Below, piece after piece: positions 25,984 through 34,202 of a stretch of DNA of 64,000 nucleotides. The notes beneath the pieces were generated by a model. It was not told where the DNA came from and made no database searches. It saw only the letters and a program-made list of their open reading frames with translations. The first letter of the stretch is position 1; each line of letters begins with the position of its first letter. Source of the DNA: CAVUNY01 sp963768585 (GTDB lineage Bacteria > Chloroflexota > Anaerolineae > Anaerolineales > Anaerolineaceae); the NCBI GenBank assembly GCA_963768585.1, contig CAVYIF010000013.1, positions 1-64,000 on the forward strand, given 5' to 3'. A program made the position numbers and the translations under genes.

Positions 25984-26844
25984 TTAATCTTTGCGGAAGC
26001 TGGCCAGGGTGTCGAGGTAATAATCCGGCAGGCCGATATCATAACGGCGCCCGTCCATGATTAACCCCAAAAATCCATCAGTCTGGCGCAGCCGGTCGAG
26101 GGCACTGGTCAGTTGAAATTCGCCCCGTTCACGAACGTTATTAGTAATATTTAATTCCAAGAAGTCGAATACTTCTGGTTTTAGAATATATTGGCCGAAT
26201 ACGGTCAGGTACTGGTCCTCCGGTAGGGCGGGGATGCGCAGATTGGAATGAGCATATTCCATGGTTGGTTTTTCGGCAAATTCGGTGATATTGAGCAGGA
26301 GGTTATCTTCGATCCAAACACCACCCGCGGTGCCAAAATTGGCGATCATGGTCTCTGGTGTGACGCGAAGGCCGACCACGCTCTTTCCGTGCTGTTGGAA
26401 TGCATCCACCAGCTGCTGTGCACAGGAAGTGGATGAATTGGAGCGGTATAGGTGATCGCCAAGCATGAGCAGGAAAGGTTCATCTCCGATCTCCGCTCTG
26501 GCGCTGTATACGGCGTGCCCAAAACCCTCCTGGGCTTGCTGCACGACGAATTTAATCCGTTTGCCAATTTCGAGGATCCGCCGCGAATATTCCTGAAAAT
26601 GAGGAGGCAATTTATTGTAGTTTTCGATCGAGATTTGGGTGTTAAAAAAATCCTGAAATTCTGGTAAATCATCTTTTTGGACAATGATGATGATTTCTTC
26701 AATCCCGGCTTGCAGCGCTTCTTCTACAATCAGCAAAATGGCTGGCTTGGCGATTCCATCGCGATCGATGACCGGGAAGAGCTCCTTCTTCGTCGCTTTT
26801 GATGCCGGGAAAAGCCGTGTGCCAAAACCTGCGGCAGGGATCAA
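25984..26844 (-). CDS. galU: UTP--glucose-1-phosphate uridylyltransferase (GalU-like)
   Basis: A 286-residue nucleotidyltransferase that should make UDP-glucose or a related UDP-sugar from UTP and sugar 1-phosphate. The signature IPAAGFGTRLFPASKATKKELFPV holds the nucleotide-binding loop, with the catalytic Lys in KELFPV. QAQEGFGHAVY, LMLGDHLY and FAEKP follow. The start is a problem. Homologues begin about three residues earlier (the VRKA-IPAAG strand), but no ATG or GTG exists there; only a TTG at 26844 is available, with no ribosome site. It is in the same frame as the upstream GHMP kinase, 24 nt after its TAA, so a broken fusion cannot be excluded. UDP-glucose specificity is assumed from family resemblance. 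Confidence 0.85.
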   Translation of the reverse strand: MIPAAGFGTRLFPASKATKKELFPVIDRDGIAKPAILLIVEEALQAGIEEIIIIVQKDDLPEFQDFFNTQISIENYNKLPPHFQEYSRRILEIGKRIKFVVQQAQEGFGHAVYSARAEIGDEPFLLMLGDHLYRSNSSTSCAQQLVDAFQQHGKSVVGLRVTPETMIANFGTAGGVWIEDNLLLNITEFAEKPTMEYAHSNLRIPALPEDQYLTVFGQYILKPEVFDFLELNITNNVRERGEFQLTSALDRLRQTDGFLGLIMDGRRYDIGLPDYYLDTLASFRKD

Positions 26845-26868
26845 TGCTTTTCGGACTTTCGGTCCCGC

Positions 26869-27906
26869 TTAAATCGTCAATCTCAAACAGGAAAGAGCAA
26901 GTTCGTTTTCGATGATCTCGATCGCTTTATCCTGGTCCTCGATTGATTTCACCAGAAACTGAGCAGTTCCATCGCCTTGAGAGCCGACCCCTTTACCGCC
27001 GTAAATCAAAGGCTGTAATTTTGGGTATTCCAGCACCTTGTGCAGCACTGGGGCAGTTAATTCTTCGGGACAGGCTGGCGCGGCTAATTTGTCAAAATGA
27101 GATTGTGCTTCGATCATCAAAGAGCCTAATTCTTCGGTGTCAGACTGCTGCAGAGCATTGGCGGCTTTGTTCACAATGCGTTTATTGATGGGGCCGAGTA
27201 AATCTTGGACATTCCTTTCGATCTCGTTTTCTGCCATTGGGTAACAGCGGTTGAGACGGTTCAGAATTTCCAGGGTGTCTTTTTTGGAATTTAAATCAAC
27301 GATGACAAAATACATTTCCTTTTGTACGTTTAATTCGGTCGTATCCAGCATGTCACCATCGAATGTCATCAACACGGGCCGGGAGCCAAAAGCACAGCCC
27401 TGATCCATTCTCCCACAGCGAGAGGGCGTGGTAATCTCCCCGTGGTATGCCAGTTCCATTTCTCCCCGAACAGTCAACTTTAAGTCATATATTCGATTAA
27501 AGGCGCGCGCAGTCAAAACACAGATCGCCGCAGATGAAGATAACCCCTTTTTCATGGGTAGATCCATTTTATAATTATGGATTTTTAGGCCGCGGACATG
27601 GTAGTTGGTCAAAGCCTGGTAAGCGACACCCGCTGAGTAGGACCAAAATCCGCCTTCATTGGCTACTTTTAATAACGCCTGGGCTTCCATAGCAACTTCA
27701 TATGGACCAACCGTTTTGCCATCGGGGGTAACAGAACTTAATACCAGGGAATGCGGGTGTGGTTCAATTTCAGCGTAAATTCCCTGGTTGGTACCGCAGA
27801 TGATTGCATATCCTTTCTCAATCTCTGCATTAATCCGGCGGTAGCCGCCTGCCCAATCTGAATGTTCTCCCATCAAGCAGATCCGACCGGGCACAAATAG
27901 CTTCAT
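26869..27906 (-). CDS. GHMP-family sugar kinase
   Basis: A 345-residue kinase of the galactokinase/homoserine kinase/mevalonate kinase family. Motif 1, VPGRICLMGEHSDWAGGYR, resembles the sugar-1-kinase signature. Motif 2 is MKKGLSSSAAICVL, the ATP-binding loop. Motif 3 is GGKGVGSQGDGTAQF. The natural substrate (galactose, glucuronate, arabinose or a heptose) cannot be decided. Its neighbour is a sugar-1-phosphate nucleotidyltransferase, so together they could convert a free sugar to its UDP form by salvage. The start ATG at 27906 has a GGGAG site. Confidence 0.85.
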   Translation of the reverse strand: MKLFVPGRICLMGEHSDWAGGYRRINAEIEKGYAIICGTNQGIYAEIEPHPHSLVLSSVTPDGKTVGPYEVAMEAQALLKVANEGGFWSYSAGVAYQALTNYHVRGLKIHNYKMDLPMKKGLSSSAAICVLTARAFNRIYDLKLTVRGEMELAYHGEITTPSRCGRMDQGCAFGSRPVLMTFDGDMLDTTELNVQKEMYFVIVDLNSKKDTLEILNRLNRCYPMAENEIERNVQDLLGPINKRIVNKAANALQQSDTEELGSLMIEAQSHFDKLAAPACPEELTAPVLHKVLEYPKLQPLIYGGKGVGSQGDGTAQFLVKSIEDQDKAIEIIENELALSCLRLTI

Positions 27907-27972
27907 ATACTAACTCCCTAAACTAAAATAAACAAACAAGGTTATTCTATAGGGTAAAGCCAGATTTAGCAA

Positions 27973-27978
27973 TATAAT
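27973..27978 (+). promoter_or_regulatory. -10 box of the baseplate-J-like/ruvX/mltG operon
   Basis: TATAAT at 27973-27978 lies 13 nt before the ATG at 27992, leaving a predicted leader of only about 6-7 nt and no Shine-Dalgarno. Confidence 0.4.
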
Positions 27979-27991
27979 TCTAAACAAGCCC

Positions 27992-29488
27992 ATGAAAACA
28001 CACGTCATTCAGTTAGACAGGCATGATGATACAACCGCTGTCATCGATAAGATAAATGGGAGCAAAGCCGGCAGGATTTTATTAATCTGGCCAAGACGAG
28101 GGCGGGTCTTAACCAGGATATTGGATTTGCTGCTGATTCAGCGCGCCAGCAACGATGTTGGGGCGCAATTAGCCTGTGTGGCTGATGACGATGATGTGCT
28201 GGATCATGCTCAGGAATTGGGTATCCCGGTATTTCGCTCTTCGCGAGTGGCAGAAAAAATTCCCTGGCGCAGAGCACGTAAGAAAAAAATCTTTGAAGCG
28301 CATACCATTCACCCGGCAAATTATTTCGTAGAACTCAAAGCCGGTTTCAAATCAAACTACCCGGCCTGGTGGGAGAAACAGACAGTTCGCTGGTTGGCTT
28401 TTTCACTGGGAATCGCTGCTGTTATGGGACTTCTGATTTTTTTGCTTCCAGGAGCGACCGTTAAATTGGCTATGGCGGTCGATGAGCAGTCCGTTGATCT
28501 GCAGGTCTGGGCCAGTCCCGTTCTGAAAACAGTCAATCTTTCCGGGGGCATACCAGCCAGCTCGATCAGCACAATTGTCGAAGGTAAGGGATCGTTAAAA
28601 ACAACTGGTTCAATGATCCTGCCTGACCAGTCTTCTACGGGAAAGGTTACATTTACTAACTTAACCGACGAAGCAGTATTAATTCCGGCAGGGACAATGG
28701 TTCAGAGCATAAGCGAACCGATCATTCAATTCCGGACACTGCAGGCAGTCTTAGTAGATGCACAACCTGGAGCACAAACCGAGGTAGGCATTCAGGCTGT
28801 CCAGGCTGGCAGCCAGGGAAACATCCATGCCGGTGAAATCCAGGCAGTGATTGGATCGCTGGGAACGAAAGTATCAGTCAGCAACATGAATGCAATTACC
28901 GGGGGTAGGGATGTCTCCAGCCCAGCGGCTTCGCAACTGGATTTAGACCAACTGCAGGACAAAATTATTCAAGATCTAAAAAAGAGTGCTTTGCAGGATT
29001 TTGAAACGAGGCAAATCTCCGAAACCAGGCTGCTGCCACAAACATTGCACATGACAAAAATCCAGGAGGAATTGGTTGAACCGGCTTTTGGGTTGCCGGC
29101 CGACCAAATTCAAATGACTCTTCGGGTTGAATTTCAGGTTTGGGCTTTCAGAGAAGCTGACCTGGATACCATCGCCCATGCCGCCCTGGATGCATCCATT
29201 GGCTCTGGGAAAAATCCCCTCCAGGAAAGTTTTGCAGTTAACGAAATCCAACCGCCAATATTTGAGAAGGATCAAATTCGATGGTCGGTAAAAGCGACTC
29301 AATTGGTGCAGTCGGCCTGGGACAGCAGCAAATTAATTAAAGTCATTGCCGGCAAGACCGCGGCAACTGCGGTAAAAAACCTGGCAGAATTTCCCGGAAT
29401 GGCTGGTCCCCCTCAAATCACGCTGTCCCCAGACTGGTGGCCAGTTCTTCCGCTATTGCCGGCCAGGATCGAGGTTGAAGTCAGATGA
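27992..29488 (+). CDS. Membrane-anchored baseplate-J-like protein
   Basis: A 498-residue protein. The N-terminal 130 residues are cytosolic and resemble a nucleotide-binding-like fold (RILLIWPRRGRVL). A single membrane helix follows (WLAFSLGIAAVMGLLIFLLPGA, about residues 128-150). The extracytoplasmic part resembles the baseplate J/gp47 fold often annotated in Chloroflexota and Cyanobacteria: STGKVTFTNLTDEAVLIPAGTMV and AGSQGNIHAGEI. It is not phage DNA by context, because it starts an operon with ruvX and mltG, overlapping ruvX by 4 nt. The function is unknown; a cell-envelope role is an inference from mltG. Confidence 0.75.
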   Translation: MKTHVIQLDRHDDTTAVIDKINGSKAGRILLIWPRRGRVLTRILDLLLIQRASNDVGAQLACVADDDDVLDHAQELGIPVFRSSRVAEKIPWRRARKKKIFEAHTIHPANYFVELKAGFKSNYPAWWEKQTVRWLAFSLGIAAVMGLLIFLLPGATVKLAMAVDEQSVDLQVWASPVLKTVNLSGGIPASSISTIVEGKGSLKTTGSMILPDQSSTGKVTFTNLTDEAVLIPAGTMVQSISEPIIQFRTLQAVLVDAQPGAQTEVGIQAVQAGSQGNIHAGEIQAVIGSLGTKVSVSNMNAITGGRDVSSPAASQLDLDQLQDKIIQDLKKSALQDFETRQISETRLLPQTLHMTKIQEELVEPAFGLPADQIQMTLRVEFQVWAFREADLDTIAHAALDASIGSGKNPLQESFAVNEIQPPIFEKDQIRWSVKATQLVQSAWDSSKLIKVIAGKTAATAVKNLAEFPGMAGPPQITLSPDWWPVLPLLPARIEVEVR

Positions 29489-29904
29489 ATGGTAAAATAC
29501 TTGGAGTCGATCCTGGCGATAAGCGGATCGGACTCGCGGTCAGTGACCCCACCCAAACAATCGCCAACCCTTTGATGGTGATCAATCATGTAGCCAGAAC
29601 GATCGATGCCGCTCAAATCGCACAAATTGCTGTGGACCATGATGTCGTAAGGATTATTGTGGGCTGCCCATATGATATAGATGGCCAGTCAGGACCTCAG
29701 GCGCGAAAATCAGAACGTTTGGCTGAGGCAATACGCTCTCAGTCCGATCTGCCGGTCGAACTGTGGGATGAATCTGGCAGCACTCAGGAAGCAAGGGCAG
29801 CCAGAATTTCCATGGGTGTGAAAAAATCCAAACGGGCCGGGCATTTAGATGACCTGGCTGCCACAGTCATTCTTCAATCCTATCTCAATTCCAAATATGT
29901 CTGA
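29485..29904 (+). CDS. ruvX: Putative pre-16S rRNA nuclease / Holliday junction resolvase-like YqgF
   Basis: A 139-residue RuvX/YqgF of normal length, with the RNase H-like fold. The first acidic motif is GVDPGDKRIGLAVSD. IIVGCPYDIDG and WDESGSTQEARAAR supply the second set. HLDDLAATVILQSYL is the usual C-terminal helix. The family processes the 5' end of 16S rRNA in E. coli. It overlaps the baseplate-J-like gene by 4 nt and mltG by 8 nt; adjacency to mltG is common in bacteria. Confidence 0.95.
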   Translation: MNGKILGVDPGDKRIGLAVSDPTQTIANPLMVINHVARTIDAAQIAQIAVDHDVVRIIVGCPYDIDGQSGPQARKSERLAEAIRSQSDLPVELWDESGSTQEARAARISMGVKKSKRAGHLDDLAATVILQSYLNSKYV

Positions 29905-31060
29905 TATGCCTGCTAAGAAAAGAAAAAATTCGTGTTTGCGGATATTTGTGTTTACCATGGTGATGTTCGCATGTATCGGCCTGGCAGGTGGGTTTGCACT
30001 GGTTGAACTACTGCCCAGATTGGCGGCGAATGACTTCGGCCCAATAGATCGCAGTTTAAGCATACCTGAACGAGCATTATATTCTGCCCGAGTATTAATC
30101 CAAATCAACGATCTGGTCACTCCTATGGATCCCAATGCTAAAGAGGCAGTTTCGTTTCGGATCGAGGATGGAGAATCGGTAAATTTAATTGCATACCATC
30201 TGGAAGATGCTGGATTAATTAAGGATGCCAGTGCATTCCGTTATTATTTGATTTATTCGGGCTCCGATACGAATTTATTGTCCGGTGATTTTACGATCAG
30301 CCCAGCGCTCAATGCGGTCGAAATAGCCCATCTCCTGCAAGATGCGAATGCCAAAGATGTGGTGTTTCGCATACTTGCCGGATGGCGACTGGAAGAAATT
30401 GCGGCTGGTCTGGCGGTATCTGGCTTACCGATCGATCAAGATGAATTTCTTACCGCGGCAGAGAAACCTTCATTCGGGATCGTTCCGAGCGGTCTGGCAA
30501 AGATGAATCTGAAATCTTTAGAAGGCTTTTTTCTTCCTGGTACTTACCGATTCAAACGATCTATGCACGTGGATGATGTGATCGCAGAAGCGTTGCTCGC
30601 ATTTGATACCCAGGTATCAGATGAACTCCGCCAGGGATTCGCCCGTCAAGGTTTGGATTTGTATGAGGCTGTAACCCTGGCCTCGATCGTCCAGCGTAAA
30701 TCAATGGTTGAGGACGAACAACCGATCATCGCATCGGTCTTTTACAATCGCTTAAACCAGGGCATGCGGCTGGAAAGCGATCCGACGGTTCAGTATGCAT
30801 TAGGATATAACACCATTCAAAAAACCTGGTGGACAAACCCACTGAGCCTGGATGATTTAAAACAAAAATCACCCTATAATACATATGTGAATGCAGGATT
30901 GCCCCCTGGTCCGATCAATTCGCCAGGATTATCGTCATTAAGAGCAGTAGCATTTCCTGCGCAAACACCTTATATTTTCTTCCGGGCTAAATGTGATGGC
31001 ACTGGCAGACACAATTTTTCTGCTACATTTGATGAGCACTTAAACAACGAGTGTCCTTAA
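29897..31060 (+). CDS. mltG: MltG/YceG-like endolytic transglycosylase, atypical active site
   Basis: A 387-residue protein. After a short basic N terminus comes one membrane helix (IFVFTMVMFACIGLAGGFALVEL), then a LysM-like segment and the YceG domain. Family landmarks present are LEGFFLPGTYRF, ASVFYNRL, MRLESDPTVQYALG, YNTYVNAGLPPGPI and SPGLSSLRAVAFP. In the family the catalytic glutamate lies in a sequence like ASIVEKE before ASVF; here it reads ASIVQRKS (about residues 263-270), so both usual Glu positions are replaced. The enzyme may be altered or inactive, or use nearby EDE. The start ATG at 29897 overlaps ruvX; the frame is open further upstream. Confidence 0.88.
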   Translation: MSDMPAKKRKNSCLRIFVFTMVMFACIGLAGGFALVELLPRLAANDFGPIDRSLSIPERALYSARVLIQINDLVTPMDPNAKEAVSFRIEDGESVNLIAYHLEDAGLIKDASAFRYYLIYSGSDTNLLSGDFTISPALNAVEIAHLLQDANAKDVVFRILAGWRLEEIAAGLAVSGLPIDQDEFLTAAEKPSFGIVPSGLAKMNLKSLEGFFLPGTYRFKRSMHVDDVIAEALLAFDTQVSDELRQGFARQGLDLYEAVTLASIVQRKSMVEDEQPIIASVFYNRLNQGMRLESDPTVQYALGYNTIQKTWWTNPLSLDDLKQKSPYNTYVNAGLPPGPINSPGLSSLRAVAFPAQTPYIFFRAKCDGTGRHNFSATFDEHLNNECP

Positions 31061-31089
31061 TTTTGAACTGAGTTGATAGGAGGTTGGAG

Positions 31090-31836
31090 ATGCCCATTCT
31101 CGGGATTGATTTTGGCGGGTCCGGTATCAAAGGCGCGCTGGTTAATGAGGAAACGGGTGAGATGGTTGGGGAGCGATTCAGGATTCCTACGCCCGATAAA
31201 GGAAAACCGGATGACGTCGCGCATGTTGTCAATGAAATTGTAAAACATTTTGATTATAAAGGACCAGTTGGGATTGGCCTTCCCGCAGCCATATTGCACG
31301 GCGTGGCCCAAACCGCTGCAAACATTGATGACAGTTGGATTGGAATTAATACCGAGGATCTATTTAAGAAAGCCACAGGGTGTGATTGCTATGTGGTAAA
31401 TGATGCGGATGCAGCCGGTGTGGCTGAAATGTCATTTGGCATCGGTAAAGAAGTGAAAGAGGGTGTGGTTTTATTTCTCACTTTGGGTACAGGGATTGGA
31501 TCGGCCTTATTTGTGGATGGCCGGTTAGTACCAAACACGGAATTGGGCCATCTCGAAATTCGTGGAAAAGATGCGGAAAAAAGAGCATCCGACGCAGTAC
31601 GCAAGAAAAAAGCCTTGAATTGGGAAGATTGGGCTGCTCGGCTTCAGGAAGTGATTAATAAAATGGACGCTTTATTTTGGCCCGATCTTTTTGTGCTGGG
31701 TGGGGGCGTAAGTAAAGATTGGAAGAAATTTGTTCCCCATATAAAAGCACGCGCAGAGATTGTGCCCGCCAAATTATTTAACCAGGCGGGTATTGTTGGC
31801 GCGGCAATGTATGCCTGGCAGAAATCTAAAGTATAA
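31090..31836 (+). CDS. ppgK: Polyphosphate glucokinase
   Basis: A 248-residue ROK-family kinase that phosphorylates glucose using polyphosphate or ATP. Motifs are GIDFGGSGIKGALV (phosphate-binding), GIGLPAAI, NDADAAGVAEM (the catalytic Asp) and LTLGTGIGSALFVDG. ELGHLEIRGKDAEKRASDAVR is typical of polyphosphate glucokinases rather than ordinary ROK kinases. The ATG at 31090 has an AGGAGG 6 nt before it; a TTG two codons earlier is less likely. It lies after mltG but has its own ribosome site. It may channel glucose to the glycogen genes found 5 kb away. Confidence 0.93.
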   Translation: MPILGIDFGGSGIKGALVNEETGEMVGERFRIPTPDKGKPDDVAHVVNEIVKHFDYKGPVGIGLPAAILHGVAQTAANIDDSWIGINTEDLFKKATGCDCYVVNDADAAGVAEMSFGIGKEVKEGVVLFLTLGTGIGSALFVDGRLVPNTELGHLEIRGKDAEKRASDAVRKKKALNWEDWAARLQEVINKMDALFWPDLFVLGGGVSKDWKKFVPHIKARAEIVPAKLFNQAGIVGAAMYAWQKSKV

Positions 31837-31838
31837 CG

Positions 31839-31874
31839 AATAGCACCTCCTGTTTTTTTCAAGGAGGTGCTATT
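31839..31874. terminator. Bidirectional terminator
   Basis: A perfect 12-bp stem, AATAGCACCTCC/GGAGGTGCTATT, encloses a 12-nt loop with a T-run. It lies between convergent ppgK and the lyase gene. Confidence 0.75.
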
Positions 31875-31880
31875 TACAAC

Positions 31881-33341
31881 CTAACCTCCCCCGCCGGAAC
31901 CGGCGACCCCGCCTTCGGTTAATCTCCTTAAATTGGTTAAAGCAGCGTCAACCTGTTCCGGTGACACCGGTTCCTCAGAATTAAGATGTTTGAGTTCGCC
32001 TGTTCTGGCTTTTTCAACTGCCACTTTACGGATGGATGCGTTGTGAGCCAGAGCTTCTTTGACGAGTACCGCGCCAGCAGCATAACCAATGATTGGGTTT
32101 AATGCGGTGATCACTATCGCATTTTTTTCCAGCCAGCCTTCGGCTTTCGCGCGATTGGCTTTGATCCCGACCACACATTTTTGGGTGAAGGCATTGATCG
32201 CCCCGATCATAATTTGCATGGCTTCAAAGAGATTGTGGGCAATGATAGGCATCATCACGTTTAATTCTAACTGCCCGGCCTGGGCGGCCAGTGCGATTGT
32301 GGTATCACAACCCACCACATGAAACATGGCCATATCAAGCATTTCTGCGAGAACTGGATTTACTTTTCCAGGCATGATGCTGGAGCCGGGTTGGACAGAC
32401 GGCAGGTGGATTTCATCCAACCCTGTCGAGGGCCCGGAGGATAACAGGCGAAAATCATTTGCTATCCGGATCAGAGTCAGGGCCAATGTGCGTAAGGCGG
32501 CGGAAAAGTCGACGGGATCAGCCATGGACTGCATGCTTTCAAACAAATTGTCAGATGTGTATAAGACCAATCCCGTGATTTCAGATATGCGGCGAACCAT
32601 TTCGTTGTGATAATCTGGGTGGGCATTTAAGCCGGTTCCTGTGGCAGTTCCCCCGATACCCAGGCGGCGCAGCCCCTCAGCAGCCCGTTGTATTCTTTCC
32701 TTATCGCGCTCGACTGCCCTTGAATATGCACCGAATTCCTGTCCCATTCGAACAGGTACAGCATCTTGCAGATGCGTACGCCCGGATTTGACGATATCGT
32801 CAAATTCATGCGCCTTGGATTTTAATGCGATTGACAAACCATCAAGGGCAGTAAGCAGTTCATCCACACGCCAGAGGCAGCCCAACCGAATGGCGGTAGG
32901 GATGGTGTCGTTGGTTGATTGTGACATGTTGACATGATCATTCGGATGGACCCGATATTCCCCCAGTTTTCCTCCCAGAAGAACCGTTGCCCGGTTGGCG
33001 ATGACTTCATTGGTATTCATATTATGGCTGGTTCCCGCGCCGGCTTGAAACGGGTCGACCACAAATTCCAAATCCCATTTCCCATTCATGACCTCGGAGG
33101 CCGCCTTTGAGATCGCCTCGGCTTTGTCCTTGTCGAGCAATTTTAAGTGCAAGTTGGTTTCAGCCGCAGCCCGTTTAATGACTGCCATCGACCAAATAAA
33201 TGCTCGCCAGGGTCGCAGGCCTGAAATTGGAAAATTAGTCACTGCGCGCTGTGTCTGTGCACCATACAAAGCTTGCGATGGTACCTCGACATTACCTAAC
33301 GAATCCTTTTCTATCCTTGATTCGCCTGATGTGTTTGACAT
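31881..33341 (-). CDS. Fumarase/aspartase-superfamily lyase (class II fumarase-like)
   Basis: A 486-residue lyase of the fumarase C/aspartase family. The signature GSSIMPGKVNPV (about residue 318) holds the catalytic Ser loop. NMNTNEVIANRA, HPNDHVNMSQSTND and GRTHLQDAVPV are active-site regions. GAQTQRAV near the N terminus is fumarase-like, whereas QAGAGTSHNMNTNEV resembles aspartases. I therefore leave open whether it interconverts fumarate with malate or with aspartate. The C terminus ends in a glycine run (GSGGGG), which is unusual. The start ATG at 33341 is preceded by GGAGGTAGCGA. Confidence 0.75.
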   Translation of the reverse strand: MSNTSGESRIEKDSLGNVEVPSQALYGAQTQRAVTNFPISGLRPWRAFIWSMAVIKRAAAETNLHLKLLDKDKAEAISKAASEVMNGKWDLEFVVDPFQAGAGTSHNMNTNEVIANRATVLLGGKLGEYRVHPNDHVNMSQSTNDTIPTAIRLGCLWRVDELLTALDGLSIALKSKAHEFDDIVKSGRTHLQDAVPVRMGQEFGAYSRAVERDKERIQRAAEGLRRLGIGGTATGTGLNAHPDYHNEMVRRISEITGLVLYTSDNLFESMQSMADPVDFSAALRTLALTLIRIANDFRLLSSGPSTGLDEIHLPSVQPGSSIMPGKVNPVLAEMLDMAMFHVVGCDTTIALAAQAGQLELNVMMPIIAHNLFEAMQIMIGAINAFTQKCVVGIKANRAKAEGWLEKNAIVITALNPIIGYAAGAVLVKEALAHNASIRKVAVEKARTGELKHLNSEEPVSPEQVDAALTNLRRLTEGGVAGSGGGG

Positions 33342-33426
33342 TCGCTACCTCCATAAAAATAAACAGCGTACTGCCGTGTTTCTTTACCACAGCAATACGC
33401 CATCAAGATCGAATCCTTACGGTCAG

Positions 33427-33837
33427 TTATTTCGCAGCGTCGTAACCTGGCCCATCCTGGAAAAATGCAACATTGTCATCATACCCAGGTGTAAGATCAA
33501 CCACTTCTCCAGCCTTCAAAACGCGCGTAGCTGTCAGATGTACAGCTTCTCCTTCGTGATCGGTACCGTCATAAACGGTGGTAAACCCTTCAGTGCCAAC
33601 TGGCATAGAAATATATTCGCCACCTTTGGCCTTGTAAGCCGCCGGAACGTCATCCTCGGTAAAAATGGCCGCATATGGGCATTCTGGTATACAGGCGCCG
33701 CAGTCAATACAAGTATCTGGATCAATATAAAACCAGGGCCATTTGTCCTGAGGTTCGCCAGGCACAATGCATTCGACCGGGCAGACGGTAACACAACCGC
33801 CGTCACGTATACAAAGACTGGTAATAATATGGGTCAT
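33427..33837 (-). CDS. Two-cluster ferredoxin with Asp in the first cluster motif and a C-terminal extension
   Basis: A 136-residue ferredoxin. The second cluster motif is normal (CIDCGACIPECP). The first reads CIRDGGCVTVCP, that is C-x2-D-x2-C-x3-C. It replaces the usual second Cys by Asp, as in Pyrococcus ferredoxin, where Asp ligates an interconvertible 3Fe/4Fe cluster. A further 75 residues, not similar to anything I recognise, follow the clusters (GGEYISMPVGTEG, VVDLTPGYDDN). A ribosome site (GGAGAA) precedes the ATG. It is monocistronic; electron partners are not evident. Confidence 0.85.
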   Translation of the reverse strand: MTHIITSLCIRDGGCVTVCPVECIVPGEPQDKWPWFYIDPDTCIDCGACIPECPYAAIFTEDDVPAAYKAKGGEYISMPVGTEGFTTVYDGTDHEGEAVHLTATRVLKAGEVVDLTPGYDDNVAFFQDGPGYDAAK

Positions 33838-34202
33838 GATGTTCTCCTATACAATTTGTATTAGTAGGTACGATTATAATACTCTATAAGTTTAATGGTT
33901 TAATGAATAATTTCAAGTGCAATTATCCATTTAGTAAAAAATGTCGATCACATCAAATCTATTTGATGAAAACCGGATTGCGAGTAACGTGCTGCGATAC
34001 AGAATTTCATTGTAAACTTTATGATACCAGAAAATTTTTCAACTTAATTAGCACGGAATCATGAGAAACGGATAACATACAGGGAAGCGTATTGAATAAC
34101 ACACATATAGCTGTTTGTGGTTCTAAAGAGCCAATCTGCAATATTGGGGATACAAAATCTAACTTGGGCTGGTTTGTTGGCGGTCTACACCCGTAAGACG
34201 AT
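33838..34202. promoter_or_regulatory. Divergent intergenic region
   Basis: About 365 nt between the ferredoxin and transporter genes. A minus-strand TATAAT (rc of 33873-33878, just upstream of the ferredoxin) is a plausible -10 box. The rest is AT-rich with no clear hairpin or repeat. No gene is convincing here. Confidence 0.35.

Noticed and set aside
27992..29488. Baseplate-J-like gene as a sign of a prophage
   Set aside because: It has a membrane anchor, lies in an operon with ruvX and mltG, and no other phage gene is near.
33088..33864. Plus-strand frame spanning the end of the lyase gene and the ferredoxin
   Set aside because: It covers two genuine minus-strand genes and their spacer and has no start signals.
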